IMG/VR virus record: IMGVR_UViG_3300022592_000004
Coordinates: 1-63,735 of that record
DNA length: 63,735 nucleotides
DNA from: a virus
Strand: one strand, 5' to 3'
The number at the start of each line of letters is the position of its first letter. Position 1 is the stretch's first letter. Shown piece after piece: positions 29,112-37,112 of this stretch. Below the pieces are notes generated by a model, which was given only the letters and a program-made list of their open reading frames with translations, was not told the DNA's origin and searched no databases. Both the position numbers and the translations under genes were made by a program.

Positions 29112-29716
29112 TCACAAGACGCGGTTTTTTTTCGTTTCTCGCTTCACTTCCGTTCATTGGCGCCATTTTCGCCAAACAAGAGATCCTCGAGAGGACGCCC
29201 CCGGATCTTGATGCTTCGGGGGGCTCTTGGGATACCCTTCAGCAATACCGAGGATACAAGATCAAATTCACTGGATGGAAACAATGCCAAAACACCGACA
29301 CAGAGGCGGCCCAGTGGGTCGGATATCCCATCCCACCAGAGCCGATCCCCGTTGATGTCGGTCCCCAATTCTTTGACGATGCGTTCCCCTATCTCGTTGC
29401 TCCGTGCCCCGGGTTGCCGGAGGCATTTCGTCGAGGGGCCAATTTCGACATCAAACCACGGCGCGGGGAGACGGAAATCGTATGGCTAGACGGCGAAAAG
29501 TTCAAAGACAAGTCTAAGAAAAAATCCGGTCGCCGGCTCATCCGAATGATCGACGCGGTGATGGACAGCGGCAAGCGGGGGCTGAAGATCAACGAATGGA
29601 ATGAGCTGCTTCAGAGCAAGGGGATCATTCCGCCACCGCAAACAGAGGAGGAAGCAAATGCCGATGTACGAAGACCAATGCAGGGTCTGCGGATACGTTC
29701 ACGAATACTTGTCTAG
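29108..29716 (+). CDS. Hypothetical protein with Tat-like N-terminus, 202 aa
   Basis: ATG 29108 (overlapping ATGA). MITRRGFFSFLASLPFIGAIF resembles a twin-arginine signal sequence, unusual in a phage structural region; the domain after it (YRGYKIKFTGWK...) is the one shared with the preceding gene. If exported, the protein would leave the cytoplasm folded. Its last 59 bases overlap the next gene in another frame. Confidence 0.6.
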   Translation: MITRRGFFSFLASLPFIGAIFAKQEILERTPPDLDASGGSWDTLQQYRGYKIKFTGWKQCQNTDTEAAQWVGYPIPPEPIPVDVGPQFFDDAFPYLVAPCPGLPEAFRRGANFDIKPRRGETEIVWLDGEKFKDKSKKKSGRRLIRMIDAVMDSGKRGLKINEWNELLQSKGIIPPPQTEEEANADVRRPMQGLRIRSRILV

Positions 29717-29966
29717 TTACACAGACAAAACGCGATCCTGCCCGAAGTGCGGGGGTTACGCTGATCGGCTCTATTCCCTGTCGGCCATAAACGTCTTCAA
29801 GGGATTCAGCACGAGGAACATCTCGCCGGACGGGAAAAACCTCCATATCGGCAGCCCGGGTGATCTCACGCGAGCGTGCCACGAGTTCGGAGTCGTGCCG
29901 GCGGCGGATTCTCAGGCCCCACAGACCCGCTTCCCATCGATGCAGCGCGAGGTCCCGAAGTGGTAG
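29658..29966 (+). CDS. FmdB-type zinc-ribbon protein, 102 aa
   Basis: MPMYEDQCRVCGYVHE is the start of the FmdB/CxxC regulatory-type zinc ribbon, with the second pair CPKC near 30-33. ATG 29658 follows GAGGAAG. Such ribbons are often found near phage packaging genes; the target is unknown. Confidence 0.7.
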   Translation: MPMYEDQCRVCGYVHEYLSSYTDKTRSCPKCGGYADRLYSLSAINVFKGFSTRNISPDGKNLHIGSPGDLTRACHEFGVVPAADSQAPQTRFPSMQREVPKW

Positions 29967-30005
29967 GGGCTTGACAGGGTCGGGTTACACTGCCCTTGGA
30001 GGAGT

Positions 30006-31901
30006 ATGGATCTACCGGGATGGTACAGTTACGATCCTCAAGGGCAGCAGTGGCCAATCCAGGAGTCCAGCCACGACGCGATCTTATCTCGTTGGTGCGA
30101 AGCGGTCTTCGAGGAGGCCAAGGATGACCTCGAACGCAATGACGAGATCGTCCAGATCGATCGCGCAATCAACTATCTGATGGGTAAGCAGTGGGTTGAG
30201 CGCCGGCCAAGCTACAAGGCTGCCCCGGTCGCCAACCGGCTATGGACCAACCTGGTCCAGCTGATCTCCTACCTCACCGACATCCGGCCTTCGTTCGAGA
30301 TAAAATCCAACAACAAACTCTACGACACCCACGCCAAAGTCCTCAACAAGATGATCACGGCCTGGTTCATGAACGAAGACATAGACATGAGCCTCGCGAT
30401 GATCATTATCCACGCCGCGCTGACGATCGGTTACGGGCGCCTGGTGTGGAACCCGGATCTGCGCAACGGCTCCGGGGAGCTCGAGCTGACTCCTCTCGGG
30501 GCAATGGATCTGATTCCGATCCGGCCGTCGCACACCCTGCAGCGCTCGATCGGATGCATTTATCGCTGTCCGAAGCCCCTGAGCTGGTTTAAGGAGAAAT
30601 ATCCTCTCAAGGGCTTCCGCGTCCCGATCGACAAGGAATATTCCCAATATACCAGCACGCCGAACCAGAACCTTTGGACCCGCGGAATGCAGGTAATGTC
30701 TCCGCAGATGCGGCGGCTCTTCGGCCAATCGTCGACTCAGATCAAGGAATCCGTGATCCCGATGGCCCTCTATCGAGAGTTTTGGCTGAGGGATAACCAG
30801 AGGAACACTTCCAACAAGGAAATCTGGGTGGGCAATGCCGGCGACTCCAGCGGTGAATATGGCTACATGGTTCGTCCGGGAGAAAAGATCTACCCTCGAG
30901 GGCGCCTGATCATCATGGGGGGCCCCGTACCCTTATTTGATGGCCCGAATCCTTTCTACCACGGACTGTTTCCGTTCTCTTGCCTCAGACTCAATCGTGT
31001 GCCGTGGCAATGGCCGGGCATCTCCGAGTTCCGCAACCAGATGCCTCTGCAGGATATCATGAACAATGTCCTGGCCGGGATCCTGGATGCGGTGAAGAAG
31101 GCGGTAAATCCTCAACTGCTCGCCCCGGACAATGCCTTCGGCGCTGCGGTAAAAAAGAACCTCGACCCGAACATGCCCAATGCGAAGATCTTTTACAGCC
31201 CGTCTTCGATCGCCGCGCCATTCTACGCGCCATCACCTGTGCTCCCCGGGTTTGTCTTCCAGACCATGCTGTATGCCCAACAGGAACTCGACAGCCAGTC
31301 GGGATTCCTGGACATGACCGGCATCAGCCGGCGCGGCGTAGTCCCGGCCGGAGATACTCTCGAGCAGCTCAAGGAAGGCCAGCAAACCCTGGTCCGCCTC
31401 AAGGTTCGATATATCGAGGATTTCGTCAAGCAGATGGGCACGCAGTGGGTTCCAAACGCGTTTCAGTTCTACACCATGGAGCGCCGGATGCAGATGCTCG
31501 GGAGCGATGGGCTCACCTGGGAAGACTTCGATTGGAACCCAGGAACCATGGTTCCGGCCGACATCCCTCCAGCAGAACATTGGAAGAGTTTCAGCTTCAT
31601 GATGGTGCCAGGATCTCTCCTGAAGTCAGCCCGGGAGCCGCAGCAGCAACTCATGCTTATGTTGCGGCGTATGGGAGATATGGACCTCAAGAACATGCTC
31701 GACTCGCTCGATCTGGGTGGCCTCTACCAATCCGTCGTCAAAGGAATCCAGGAGGAGGGAGCAGACATCCTGATCCAGGCGATGCGTGCGAAACATGCCG
31801 GTCAGGGAGGGGGTGGTGGACTTCTGCCTGGAGGTCTGGATCAGATCAGCGCTGCCACAACGGCGAATGCTGTCACTCCCAATCCGCAGGCAGTTCTGTG
31901 A
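30006..31901 (+). CDS. Portal protein
   Basis: 631 residues following TerL. Several features fit podovirus portals: the N-terminal NYLMGKQWVERR...APVANRLWTNLVQLISYLTDIRP segment, a core rich in alternating strands and helices, and the helical SQSGFLDMTGISRRGV...DTLEQLKEGQQTLVRLK stretch that corresponds to the stem/tunnel region. ATG 30006 follows GGAGGA. A portal dodecamer forms the DNA channel at one vertex. Confidence 0.85.
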   Translation: MDLPGWYSYDPQGQQWPIQESSHDAILSRWCEAVFEEAKDDLERNDEIVQIDRAINYLMGKQWVERRPSYKAAPVANRLWTNLVQLISYLTDIRPSFEIKSNNKLYDTHAKVLNKMITAWFMNEDIDMSLAMIIIHAALTIGYGRLVWNPDLRNGSGELELTPLGAMDLIPIRPSHTLQRSIGCIYRCPKPLSWFKEKYPLKGFRVPIDKEYSQYTSTPNQNLWTRGMQVMSPQMRRLFGQSSTQIKESVIPMALYREFWLRDNQRNTSNKEIWVGNAGDSSGEYGYMVRPGEKIYPRGRLIIMGGPVPLFDGPNPFYHGLFPFSCLRLNRVPWQWPGISEFRNQMPLQDIMNNVLAGILDAVKKAVNPQLLAPDNAFGAAVKKNLDPNMPNAKIFYSPSSIAAPFYAPSPVLPGFVFQTMLYAQQELDSQSGFLDMTGISRRGVVPAGDTLEQLKEGQQTLVRLKVRYIEDFVKQMGTQWVPNAFQFYTMERRMQMLGSDGLTWEDFDWNPGTMVPADIPPAEHWKSFSFMMVPGSLLKSAREPQQQLMLMLRRMGDMDLKNMLDSLDLGGLYQSVVKGIQEEGADILIQAMRAKHAGQGGGGGLLPGGLDQISAATTANAVTPNPQAVL

Positions 31902-31911
31902 GGAGGAATAA

Positions 31912-32148
31912 GTGCTGGATCTCAGCCAGTATAGGGAGAAGGCCGCCTGGTATCACATCAACGTGGAGCGCGACAAGATCGAACCTTGCCATAAGTGCCC
32001 AATTTGCGGAAAGCCGGCTGTGAAAAGAGTTGTCGATGTCGGGGTCTACGCCGCGGATCCTATGTTCGTCTTCATGCATGAGTTTCTGGTGAGCGTGTCC
32101 GATGCGCCCATTGGATGCATCGGGATAACAGCGTGCCAAGTGAGGTAG
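31912..32148 (+). CDS. Zinc-binding small protein, 78 aa
   Basis: GTG 31912 after GAGGAG. CHKCPICG near 26-33 gives two Cys pairs. The rest is a hydrophobic beta core. Unknown role in the packaging block. Confidence 0.5.
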   Translation: MLDLSQYREKAAWYHINVERDKIEPCHKCPICGKPAVKRVVDVGVYAADPMFVFMHEFLVSVSDAPIGCIGITACQVR

Positions 32149-32152
32149 GTCA

Positions 32153-32560
32153 ATGCCAGGGATTGTTCTTCAGACCAACGCGATCGATGTGGTGAACAAG
32201 GGCGGCGGCTACCCGACCAAGACGTTCTATGAAACGGTGGAGACCGGCATTCTCCGCAAGAAAATCAAATTCTCTCGGCACATGGAGTCGACAGAACATC
32301 TGCCTGGGAGCGACTACGTCGTCTTCAAATGCCCGGCCCCGGACTGTGGCCAGAGAAACAAACAGTCCGTCTACCGCGCCAAGGGGCAGACGAAGGACGG
32401 CAGGTTATCACTTATTTGTAATAAGTGCCGGCGCGAGATCGAAGTGCAGAGGCCGATGGGCCAGGTTCTTAAAATTGAGGCGCCGCCGAAGCACGAAGCA
32501 GGACGCCCCGTAGCCCCGGGAATCATCCTCGGGCCAAACGGACTTCCGATCAGGAGATAA
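32153..32560 (+). CDS. Zinc-ribbon protein, 135 aa
   Basis: CPAPDCGQR near 59 and CNKCRR near 88 form a zinc ribbon flanked by polar segments. ATG 32153 lies close behind the preceding gene. Function unknown, but it continues a run of zinc proteins around the portal gene. Confidence 0.55.
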   Translation: MPGIVLQTNAIDVVNKGGGYPTKTFYETVETGILRKKIKFSRHMESTEHLPGSDYVVFKCPAPDCGQRNKQSVYRAKGQTKDGRLSLICNKCRREIEVQRPMGQVLKIEAPPKHEAGRPVAPGIILGPNGLPIRR

Positions 32561-32562
32561 AA

Positions 32563-32937
32563 ATGGCATCGAACAAGATCATCAATTTTGGCCCTGTTGC
32601 TTTAACGAACACCCTGACTACAAACATTCTCAACCCGTTGATCACATCGCTGTCCGGTCCGATTGGCTTCACGATGACCCAGCCTTACCTGATCATCCGG
32701 CACATCAGGGTAGTGAATAAGACGGCCGGAGCGGTGACGTTTTCCCTCTGGAAAGGCGGCACTGGCGGAAACGTCGCCGGCACCGAGGTCATCGGCCAAG
32801 GTTTATCGGTCCCAGCCAATTCGGCTTTTGACTGGTATGGCATGATGCGCTTCGACGCGGCAGACTTCCTGGTCGGCGGAGCAAGCGCCGCCACGTCGCT
32901 GACAATCGAAGGTGAGGGCGAAATCGGAGTCTCCTAA
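32563..32937 (+). CDS. Small beta-rich virion protein, 124 aa
   Basis: All-beta pattern (a jelly-roll-like run: YLIIRHIRVVNKTAGAVTFSLW...) common in minor head or fibre-base proteins; Ala/Gly-rich C-terminus ending GEIGVS. Stop and next start overlap (TAATG). Probably a trimeric head-fibre or decoration base. Confidence 0.6.
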   Translation: MASNKIINFGPVALTNTLTTNILNPLITSLSGPIGFTMTQPYLIIRHIRVVNKTAGAVTFSLWKGGTGGNVAGTEVIGQGLSVPANSAFDWYGMMRFDAADFLVGGASAATSLTIEGEGEIGVS

Positions 32938-33818
32938 TGGAGTTAGCGGCAGACTTTCAAATTGGGAATAGCGGCGGTGGCGGGCAAGGGTCAGTATCCA
33001 CCTATCAGATGCTCATAGCCATGGGCGAAGATGGGGATGAAGGCCCTCCCGGACCCCCCAGCATTACCCCCGGAGCCCCAGGAAGCGCCGGCATACAGGG
33101 ATTGGCCGGACTCCCAATATTCCTGCCTGCGGAGGACGGTGAGGAGGGCCAGGCTTCCTGCGTACCAGGTCTGCAGGGCATCCCAGGGGTTCCCGGAATT
33201 CCGGGAACCACGGGCCCGCCGATATTCCTGGTCGGGGAAGATGGTCAGGATGGCGAACCAGGAATAAGGCAATCGCCGGTCGTAGTCACAGCCACCGCTC
33301 CCTTGACGATTGACGGCGCCGCAGCAGCAGACCTGTCCGCTAACCGGACGCTTGCAATGGCAAAGGCCACCGCAGCGGTTGACGGGTATCTTGCCTCTGG
33401 GGACTTTGCCATTTTTTCTGGGAAGCAGAGCGTTCCAACGGGAGTAAACGTCCCCTATGCCGCGGGTGACTATACCGGCTACGGATCGATGACCTGGACC
33501 GTCGATCTGGGTGACATGCTTACGAATAGATACATGTTGATCGGCAAGCTGCTGATCTGGACGGTCTACATCTCGACGAGCACCGTAGGCGGGACGCTGA
33601 ATCTTTATCTGTTGGTTAATATCCCGAATTCCATGCGCCCAAAGGGAGCCTTCGCGGGAGCCGCTTATGTCATTCAGGCGGGCGCGACCAAGGTGGCGGC
33701 GGTAAGTGGAGGCAACGCGTATGCAAACCTCTTTGTTGAGCTCGTGCCCTCGGCGAATTTCGCCGCATCAACCAATGCAACCGATGTGGCCTTCGTGGCG
33801 ATTTTCGAGATAGCCTGA
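32937..33818 (+). CDS. Collagen-like fibre protein, 293 aa
   Basis: Residues 30-115 are Gly-x-y repeats with Pro-rich triplets, interrupted by three acidic E-D-G-x-E/D-G units. Residues 120-165 (TAPLTIDGAAAADLSANRTLAMAKATAAVDGYL) are the head-fibre motif also found in the tail protein at 50619. The last 130 residues form a beta-rich knob. A trimeric fibre is likely, located on head or tail. Confidence 0.75.
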   Translation: MELAADFQIGNSGGGGQGSVSTYQMLIAMGEDGDEGPPGPPSITPGAPGSAGIQGLAGLPIFLPAEDGEEGQASCVPGLQGIPGVPGIPGTTGPPIFLVGEDGQDGEPGIRQSPVVVTATAPLTIDGAAAADLSANRTLAMAKATAAVDGYLASGDFAIFSGKQSVPTGVNVPYAAGDYTGYGSMTWTVDLGDMLTNRYMLIGKLLIWTVYISTSTVGGTLNLYLLVNIPNSMRPKGAFAGAAYVIQAGATKVAAVSGGNAYANLFVELVPSANFAASTNATDVAFVAIFEIA

Positions 33819-33832
33819 CGGAGAGAACGGAA

Positions 33833-34021
33833 ATGAGATTTGATTCGAACCTTGGCCTGGAGGAGATGTCGACGAGGCAGCAGACCCGTGCTGTATTCCA
33901 CATCGGCCTAGTAGCCAGGGTACCTTGGTGGAAAGCGATCATCATAAGGGGCGCGGGGACCTGGTCCAACCTCTTGAGCGCCTGGAGGAAATTCCTGTGC
34001 AGGATTCGCTGGGCAAGATAA
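33833..34021 (+). CDS. Small basic protein, 62 aa
   Basis: ATG 33833 with GAGAGAA upstream. Trp/Arg-rich with a short hydrophobic middle. It overlaps the next gene's start by 25 bases. Could be spurious, but the spacing and ribosome binding site are good. Confidence 0.4.
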   Translation: MRFDSNLGLEEMSTRQQTRAVFHIGLVARVPWWKAIIIRGAGTWSNLLSAWRKFLCRIRWAR

Positions 34022-34323
34022 TCGTAGCGACCCCTGGAGTGCCGGTGAGGGCGACCTCAAATCGCCCCAATCCTGCTGCGCGATTCGAAGTCCATGCCTA
34101 TGCCGTTCAGAGACTTAAGGCTTCAAAGGGGGACATTTATGTCAGTCTGTCCTCGGTTGATGACAGGACGGTTATGGCCAGAATCCTGTGCCGCCTGGAT
34201 ACCTCTCAACCGTCCTTCAGCGCCGGGATCGGGATCGAGCTCAACGGAACGAATATGGCGGATGTCTGGTTCGATGCGGATAACGCCGGCGACGGCGTTA
34301 CCGTCGGGGTGTTAATCAGTTAG
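33997..34323 (+). CDS. Beta-rich structural protein, 108 aa
   Basis: GTG 33997 chosen because of GGAGGAAA seven bases upstream; ATG 33925 would add 24 poorly structured residues. Mostly strands, no Cys. Similar in style to head decoration or fibre-adaptor proteins. No family recognised. Confidence 0.55.
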   Translation: MQDSLGKIIVATPGVPVRATSNRPNPAARFEVHAYAVQRLKASKGDIYVSLSSVDDRTVMARILCRLDTSQPSFSAGIGIELNGTNMADVWFDADNAGDGVTVGVLIS

Positions 34324-34335
34324 AGGAGGCGAGAG

Positions 34336-34551
34336 ATGGCAGAAAAGTGGATGAAAAAGGCGTTCGGAAAGAACCCGGGCAAGCTTCACCGCAGGCTCGG
34401 GGTTCCTGAAGGAGAGAAGATCCCAGCTGGGAAGATCGCGCAAGCAGCTGGCAGCAAGGATCCCAGCCTGCGCAAGGAAGCTGCGTTGGCGAAAACCGGA
34501 AAACGATATGCCGGCAAGCGCCACAAATCCAGGGGCGCCTCGAGGAGGTAG
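34336..34551 (+). CDS. Small basic protein with Arg-rich C-terminal tail, 71 aa
   Basis: Very basic (Lys/Arg near 30 percent). Ends HKSRGASRR, one of a family of at least nine small products here and at 56756 whose C-termini end in an Arg-rich S/A-x-RR-type tail. N-terminal half has a helical motif also seen in phage small basic proteins (LHRRLGVPEGEKIP). Probably DNA- or capsid-binding. Confidence 0.6.
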   Translation: MAEKWMKKAFGKNPGKLHRRLGVPEGEKIPAGKIAQAAGSKDPSLRKEAALAKTGKRYAGKRHKSRGASRR

Positions 34552-34553
34552 TT

Positions 34554-34943
34554 ATGGCAGAGGGCGAACTTCTACCGAAATCGGGAAAGTCGTCGGACTG
34601 GCTGGCCTACGCGGACGGGAAGCTGAAGGAGTTCCGAAATTACCACAGCGCTACGAACGTGTTTGGCCAGATCAAGAATCCTCCGCCGCTCCAAGACGAC
34701 TACTCCAGGCTGATCTCTCAGCAGGAAGTGGACGCTCGGAAGATGGGGATGCAACTGCTCAGAAATGAGAAGGCAGTTGAAGCTAAGAGGGCCCCCCAGC
34801 AGACCCCCCAATACCGGAAGGGCGGTCGAGTAGCGCGAACGGGCTCTGCCAAATTACACAAGGGGGAGGCTGTCGTTTCCGGATCCAGCCGTAAGTTGGC
34901 TCGGAAGAAAAACAGAAGCAAATCCAGATCGGCCTCGAGGTGA
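34554..34943 (+). CDS. Basic protein with GGRV-x-HKGE motif and Arg tail, 129 aa
   Basis: YRKGGRVARTGSAKLHKGEAVVSGSS near 88-115 is a motif repeated in the genes at 34946 and 56756. Ends KNRSKSRSASR (Arg tail family). First half is helical and polar. The HKGE motif is seen in many phage structural genes but has no assigned function. Confidence 0.6.
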   Translation: MAEGELLPKSGKSSDWLAYADGKLKEFRNYHSATNVFGQIKNPPPLQDDYSRLISQQEVDARKMGMQLLRNEKAVEAKRAPQQTPQYRKGGRVARTGSAKLHKGEAVVSGSSRKLARKKNRSKSRSASR

Positions 34944-34945
34944 CC

Positions 34946-35122
34946 ATGGAATCGACAACGAGAATGGGATCGGCGCCAGCAGGCGATGCGGTGAGCTCAG
35001 CCAACCCGGCGCAATACAAACGGGGCGGCCGCGTCAAAAGGGGCGGATCCGCCAAACTTCACAAAGATGAAGCGGTTATTCGCAAGGAGAAGCGACATGG
35101 CGGGAGAGCCGGTAGGCGTTAA
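34946..35122 (+). CDS. Small basic protein with GGRV-x-HKDE motif, 58 aa
   Basis: ATG 34946 after GAGGTGACC. Contains YKRGGRVKRGGSAKLHKDEAVIRK, the second copy of the motif, and ends HGGRAGRR. Overlaps the next small gene. Member of the Arg-tail family. Confidence 0.6.
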   Translation: MESTTRMGSAPAGDAVSSANPAQYKRGGRVKRGGSAKLHKDEAVIRKEKRHGGRAGRR

Positions 35123-35228
35123 GGCGGGTTCATCTTCTTCACTGAAGGAGATCAAGGTCAAAGTCAAAGTGAAGATGGATCGACCTCCGAAGAGGCATCC
35201 ATCTGGACGCAAATCGAGTCGTCGATAG
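35097..35228 (+). CDS. Very small basic protein, 43 aa
   Basis: ATG 35097 with AAGGAGAAG upstream, overlapping the previous gene by 26 bases. Ends RHPSGRKSSRR and contains a run of alternating Lys/Val. Probably real because of the ribosome binding site and the conserved tail. Confidence 0.55.
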   Translation: MAGEPVGVKAGSSSSLKEIKVKVKVKMDRPPKRHPSGRKSSRR

Positions 35229-35237
35229 GGGGGGGGC

Positions 35238-35267
35238 TTGACAAGCACCTTGTAAGCTATTTATGAC
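35238..35267 (+). promoter_or_regulatory. Sigma70-type promoter
   Basis: TTGACA (six of six), 18-bp spacer, TATGAC (four of six), just after a G-run. The expected start near 35274 is ten bases upstream of a strong hairpin, so the transcript begins with a structured leader. Confidence 0.6.
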
Positions 35268-35283
35268 GGCAATCCCGAATTGG

Positions 35284-35328
35284 CCGGCCCGGTCGAAGGT
35301 TTTATCTACCTCCCTTCGGCCGGGCTGG
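35284..35328 (+). other. 16-bp leader hairpin
   Basis: CCGGCCCGGTCGAAGG pairs with CCTTCGGCCGGGCTGG over 16 bp with two G-U wobbles and a 13-base loop. It lies between the promoter and ATG 35343. It may stabilise the mRNA 5' end or regulate translation of the scaffold-region genes; there is no following U-run, so termination is unlikely. Confidence 0.6.
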
Positions 35329-35342
35329 TCCCGAGACTCGAA

Positions 35343-35669
35343 ATGAAGGGGAAAGCAGTGAAGGTCAAAAGCCCATCGAAGGAAGTCGCAGCGGCTCCAT
35401 CGATGGCTCCGAGGATGCCAGAAATGACAAAACAGAGCCCAGAGGAAAAGAAGCGTGAGGAGAAATACAAGCTCGAGGACGATTCGAGGACCGTCAAGAG
35501 CTACCTGGATCTGCGCAAGGATCCACCTCGTCACGCAAGAACCGTAAATTACATGCGCGACCAGGCCGCCGATCTCGAAACGCTCGACACTCCTGGTGCG
35601 CAGGACGCGATGCCGCGCAAGGCCACCCGTGTGACCGCCAGGAAATCCGGGAGACCAAGGGGAAGATAA
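35343..35669 (+). CDS. Basic Arg-tail protein, 108 aa
   Basis: ATG 35343 follows the leader hairpin; the longer frame from 35280 would include the hairpin. Polar and helical with a middle Lys/Glu-rich region, ending ARKSGRPRGR. Role unknown; position in the head-assembly block suggests a virion or assembly component. Confidence 0.55.
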   Translation: MKGKAVKVKSPSKEVAAAPSMAPRMPEMTKQSPEEKKREEKYKLEDDSRTVKSYLDLRKDPPRHARTVNYMRDQAADLETLDTPGAQDAMPRKATRVTARKSGRPRGR

Positions 35670-35670
35670 A

Positions 35671-35952
35671 ATGGCGATATCCAGAGAGTCCATTGTTCAG
35701 GTTACCGAGGCTGTTCTTCTCGTAGGCGCCAGGAAGGCGACCAAATATCTCAGTCCCCATGAAACCGTGAGGGCTACATTTTGTGGAAAGCGCGATCGCC
35801 GCCGTCCTGTGTCACACATAGTCCTCACTGCCGGCAGGCCAAACTATGATGAGCGAATGTTCATCAAAAAGGCGCTACAGTCCGGGATGAAATTCCCAAT
35901 GTCCCACGTTGTTGTGAAGTTTGATAAGCCGGTCAAGGCGCGGGCCGCGTAG
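35671..35952 (+). CDS. Hypothetical protein, 93 aa
   Basis: ATG 35671 after GGGGAAG. Mixed alpha/beta with a CGKRDRRR basic patch. Unlike its neighbours it does not end in an Arg tail, so it is probably a different type of protein. No family recognised. Confidence 0.55.
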   Translation: MAISRESIVQVTEAVLLVGARKATKYLSPHETVRATFCGKRDRRRPVSHIVLTAGRPNYDERMFIKKALQSGMKFPMSHVVVKFDKPVKARAA

Positions 35953-35961
35953 GAGGGGGAG

Positions 35962-36186
35962 ATGCCAGCTCTCAAGGCCGGTGCCTCAAAGACGGCAAAA
36001 CGGTCCATGATGAAACACGAGATGGACAAGTGGAAGTCGGGCACCATGCATTCGGGATCCGAGAAAGGACCGATCGTCCACGATCAGAAGCAGGCCATCG
36101 CGATCGGGCTCAGCATGTCCGGACAGTCGAAGCGCAGCAAAAGGAAAGCGGCCCGTAAGGGAGCCCGCGGGGGAGGAAGACGATGA
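35962..36186 (+). CDS. Basic Arg-tail protein, 74 aa
   Basis: ATG 35962 with GGAGG upstream. Contains SMMKHEMDKWKSGTMHSGSEKGPIV followed by Lys/Arg-rich C-terminus ending GARGGGRR. The N-terminal phrase is typical of a small basic phage protein family whose role is not established. Overlaps the next gene. Confidence 0.6.
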   Translation: MPALKAGASKTAKRSMMKHEMDKWKSGTMHSGSEKGPIVHDQKQAIAIGLSMSGQSKRSKRKAARKGARGGGRR

Positions 36187-36299
36187 AGGCAGCGAAGGAA
36201 TGCAAGACCGACGAGAAAATCGAAAAGAAGGAAGCCAAAGCCGAAGAAAAAGGCCGAAAGAAGGTCCGGAAAGCCGGGAGATCCTCCAGCCGGAGATAA
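36183..36299 (+). CDS. Tiny Lys/Glu-rich Arg-tail protein, 38 aa
   Basis: ATG 36183 overlaps the previous stop (ATGA) and follows GGAGGAAG. Charged helix ending RKAGRSSSRR. Too short for a fold; interesting mainly as a minimal member of the Arg-tail set. Confidence 0.5.
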   Translation: MKAAKECKTDEKIEKKEAKAEEKGRKKVRKAGRSSSRR

Positions 36300-36301
36300 C
36301 C

Positions 36302-36499
36302 ATGATTGCCGAGAAGAACGGTCATACCACGATCAAGCTGCCCAAAAGCGAGCTGGTTAGCGAGCATAAGCACCTCGTCGGAGTTCTCCGGTCCGGATCC
36401 AGAAAGCAACGGTCCAAGGAAGCCAAGGAACAGTCCCACGAGTTGGGACAATATCGGAAAGCGAAGCCCAGGAAAGCGGCGCGGGCGTCGGGCAGATGA
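36302..36499 (+). CDS. Basic Arg-tail protein, 65 aa
   Basis: ATG 36302 with GGAG upstream. N-terminal TTIKLPKSELVSEHKHLVGVLRSGS is a helical DNA/virion-type segment, followed by a Lys/Arg-rich C-terminus ending RKAARASGR. Member of the same family of small basic proteins. Confidence 0.6.
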   Translation: MIAEKNGHTTIKLPKSELVSEHKHLVGVLRSGSRKQRSKEAKEQSHELGQYRKAKPRKAARASGR

Positions 36500-36540
36500 T
36501 TTCGGGGAAGCCGCAATAACAAACCAAGGAGGCAAGCATC

Positions 36541-36711
36541 ATGGCCGATGAAAAGAAAACGACCAGTGGGCCTGGCCAGGAATACGAAGGCCACGGGGAC
36601 AACACGCAGCCGGCGGGGATTCAGTCTCCCGCTACGTTTGTGCCCCTGGCGACAGAGCCCACCAGCGTCAACCAGAAGAGCGATTCAGGGAAGAAGGGTA
36701 AGGTGACCTAA
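36541..36711 (+). CDS. Hypothetical protein, 56 aa
   Basis: ATG 36541. Polar and disordered, Gly/Thr/Pro-rich, no Cys and no hydrophobic core. Precedes a second Pro-rich gene; the pair may encode flexible head-assembly proteins. Confidence 0.45.
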   Translation: MADEKKTTSGPGQEYEGHGDNTQPAGIQSPATFVPLATEPTSVNQKSDSGKKGKVT

Positions 36712-36713
36712 CC

Positions 36714-37112
36714 ATGCCGGTTCCAGGATTGGATCGACCACCGTTGCCGTCGCCTGACATTCAGAGTCAGCAAGGAGCAGCTCCGACACCGCCTCCGGGC
36801 ACAGGATTGGGGTCCATTGTTGCCGGAAAGTCGGGACCGGGAGGTCCAGCGCCAGGTGCGCCGGATCCCAATGGAGCGATCGTCGCGCAGGTAGAGGCGA
36901 TCAAAAAGGTCCTGGAGAGCATGGCAAACACCGAGCCTATGATGGCGCCGTTTGCAAGTCGAGCGACAGCCATTTTAGATTCTGGAGTAGCAGCCGTCAG
37001 GGCCGCTCCGAAAGCCCCGCAAGGGACAGGAGGCGACACGGGTCCAACCAGCCCGGCCGGATCTCCACCTCCAGCACCTGGAGGTCCCGGGCAGGGGCCG
37101 CCGATGGCCTAG
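36714..37112 (+). CDS. Pro/Gly-rich protein, 132 aa
   Basis: ATG 36714, two bases after the previous stop. N- and C-terminal thirds are Pro/Gly/Ala-rich and likely disordered around a short helix (AIVAQVEAIKKVLESMAN). Probably a minor structural or assembly protein upstream of the scaffold. The stop is followed by an inverted repeat at 37115. Confidence 0.5.
   Translation: MPVPGLDRPPLPSPDIQSQQGAAPTPPPGTGLGSIVAGKSGPGGPAPGAPDPNGAIVAQVEAIKKVLESMANTEPMMAPFASRATAILDSGVAAVRAAPKAPQGTGGDTGPTSPAGSPPPAPGGPGQGPPMA

Noticed and set aside
29971-29999. TTGACA before the portal gene
   Set aside because: No acceptable -10 at 15-19 bp (CCTTGG at 17 bp). Not reported as a promoter.
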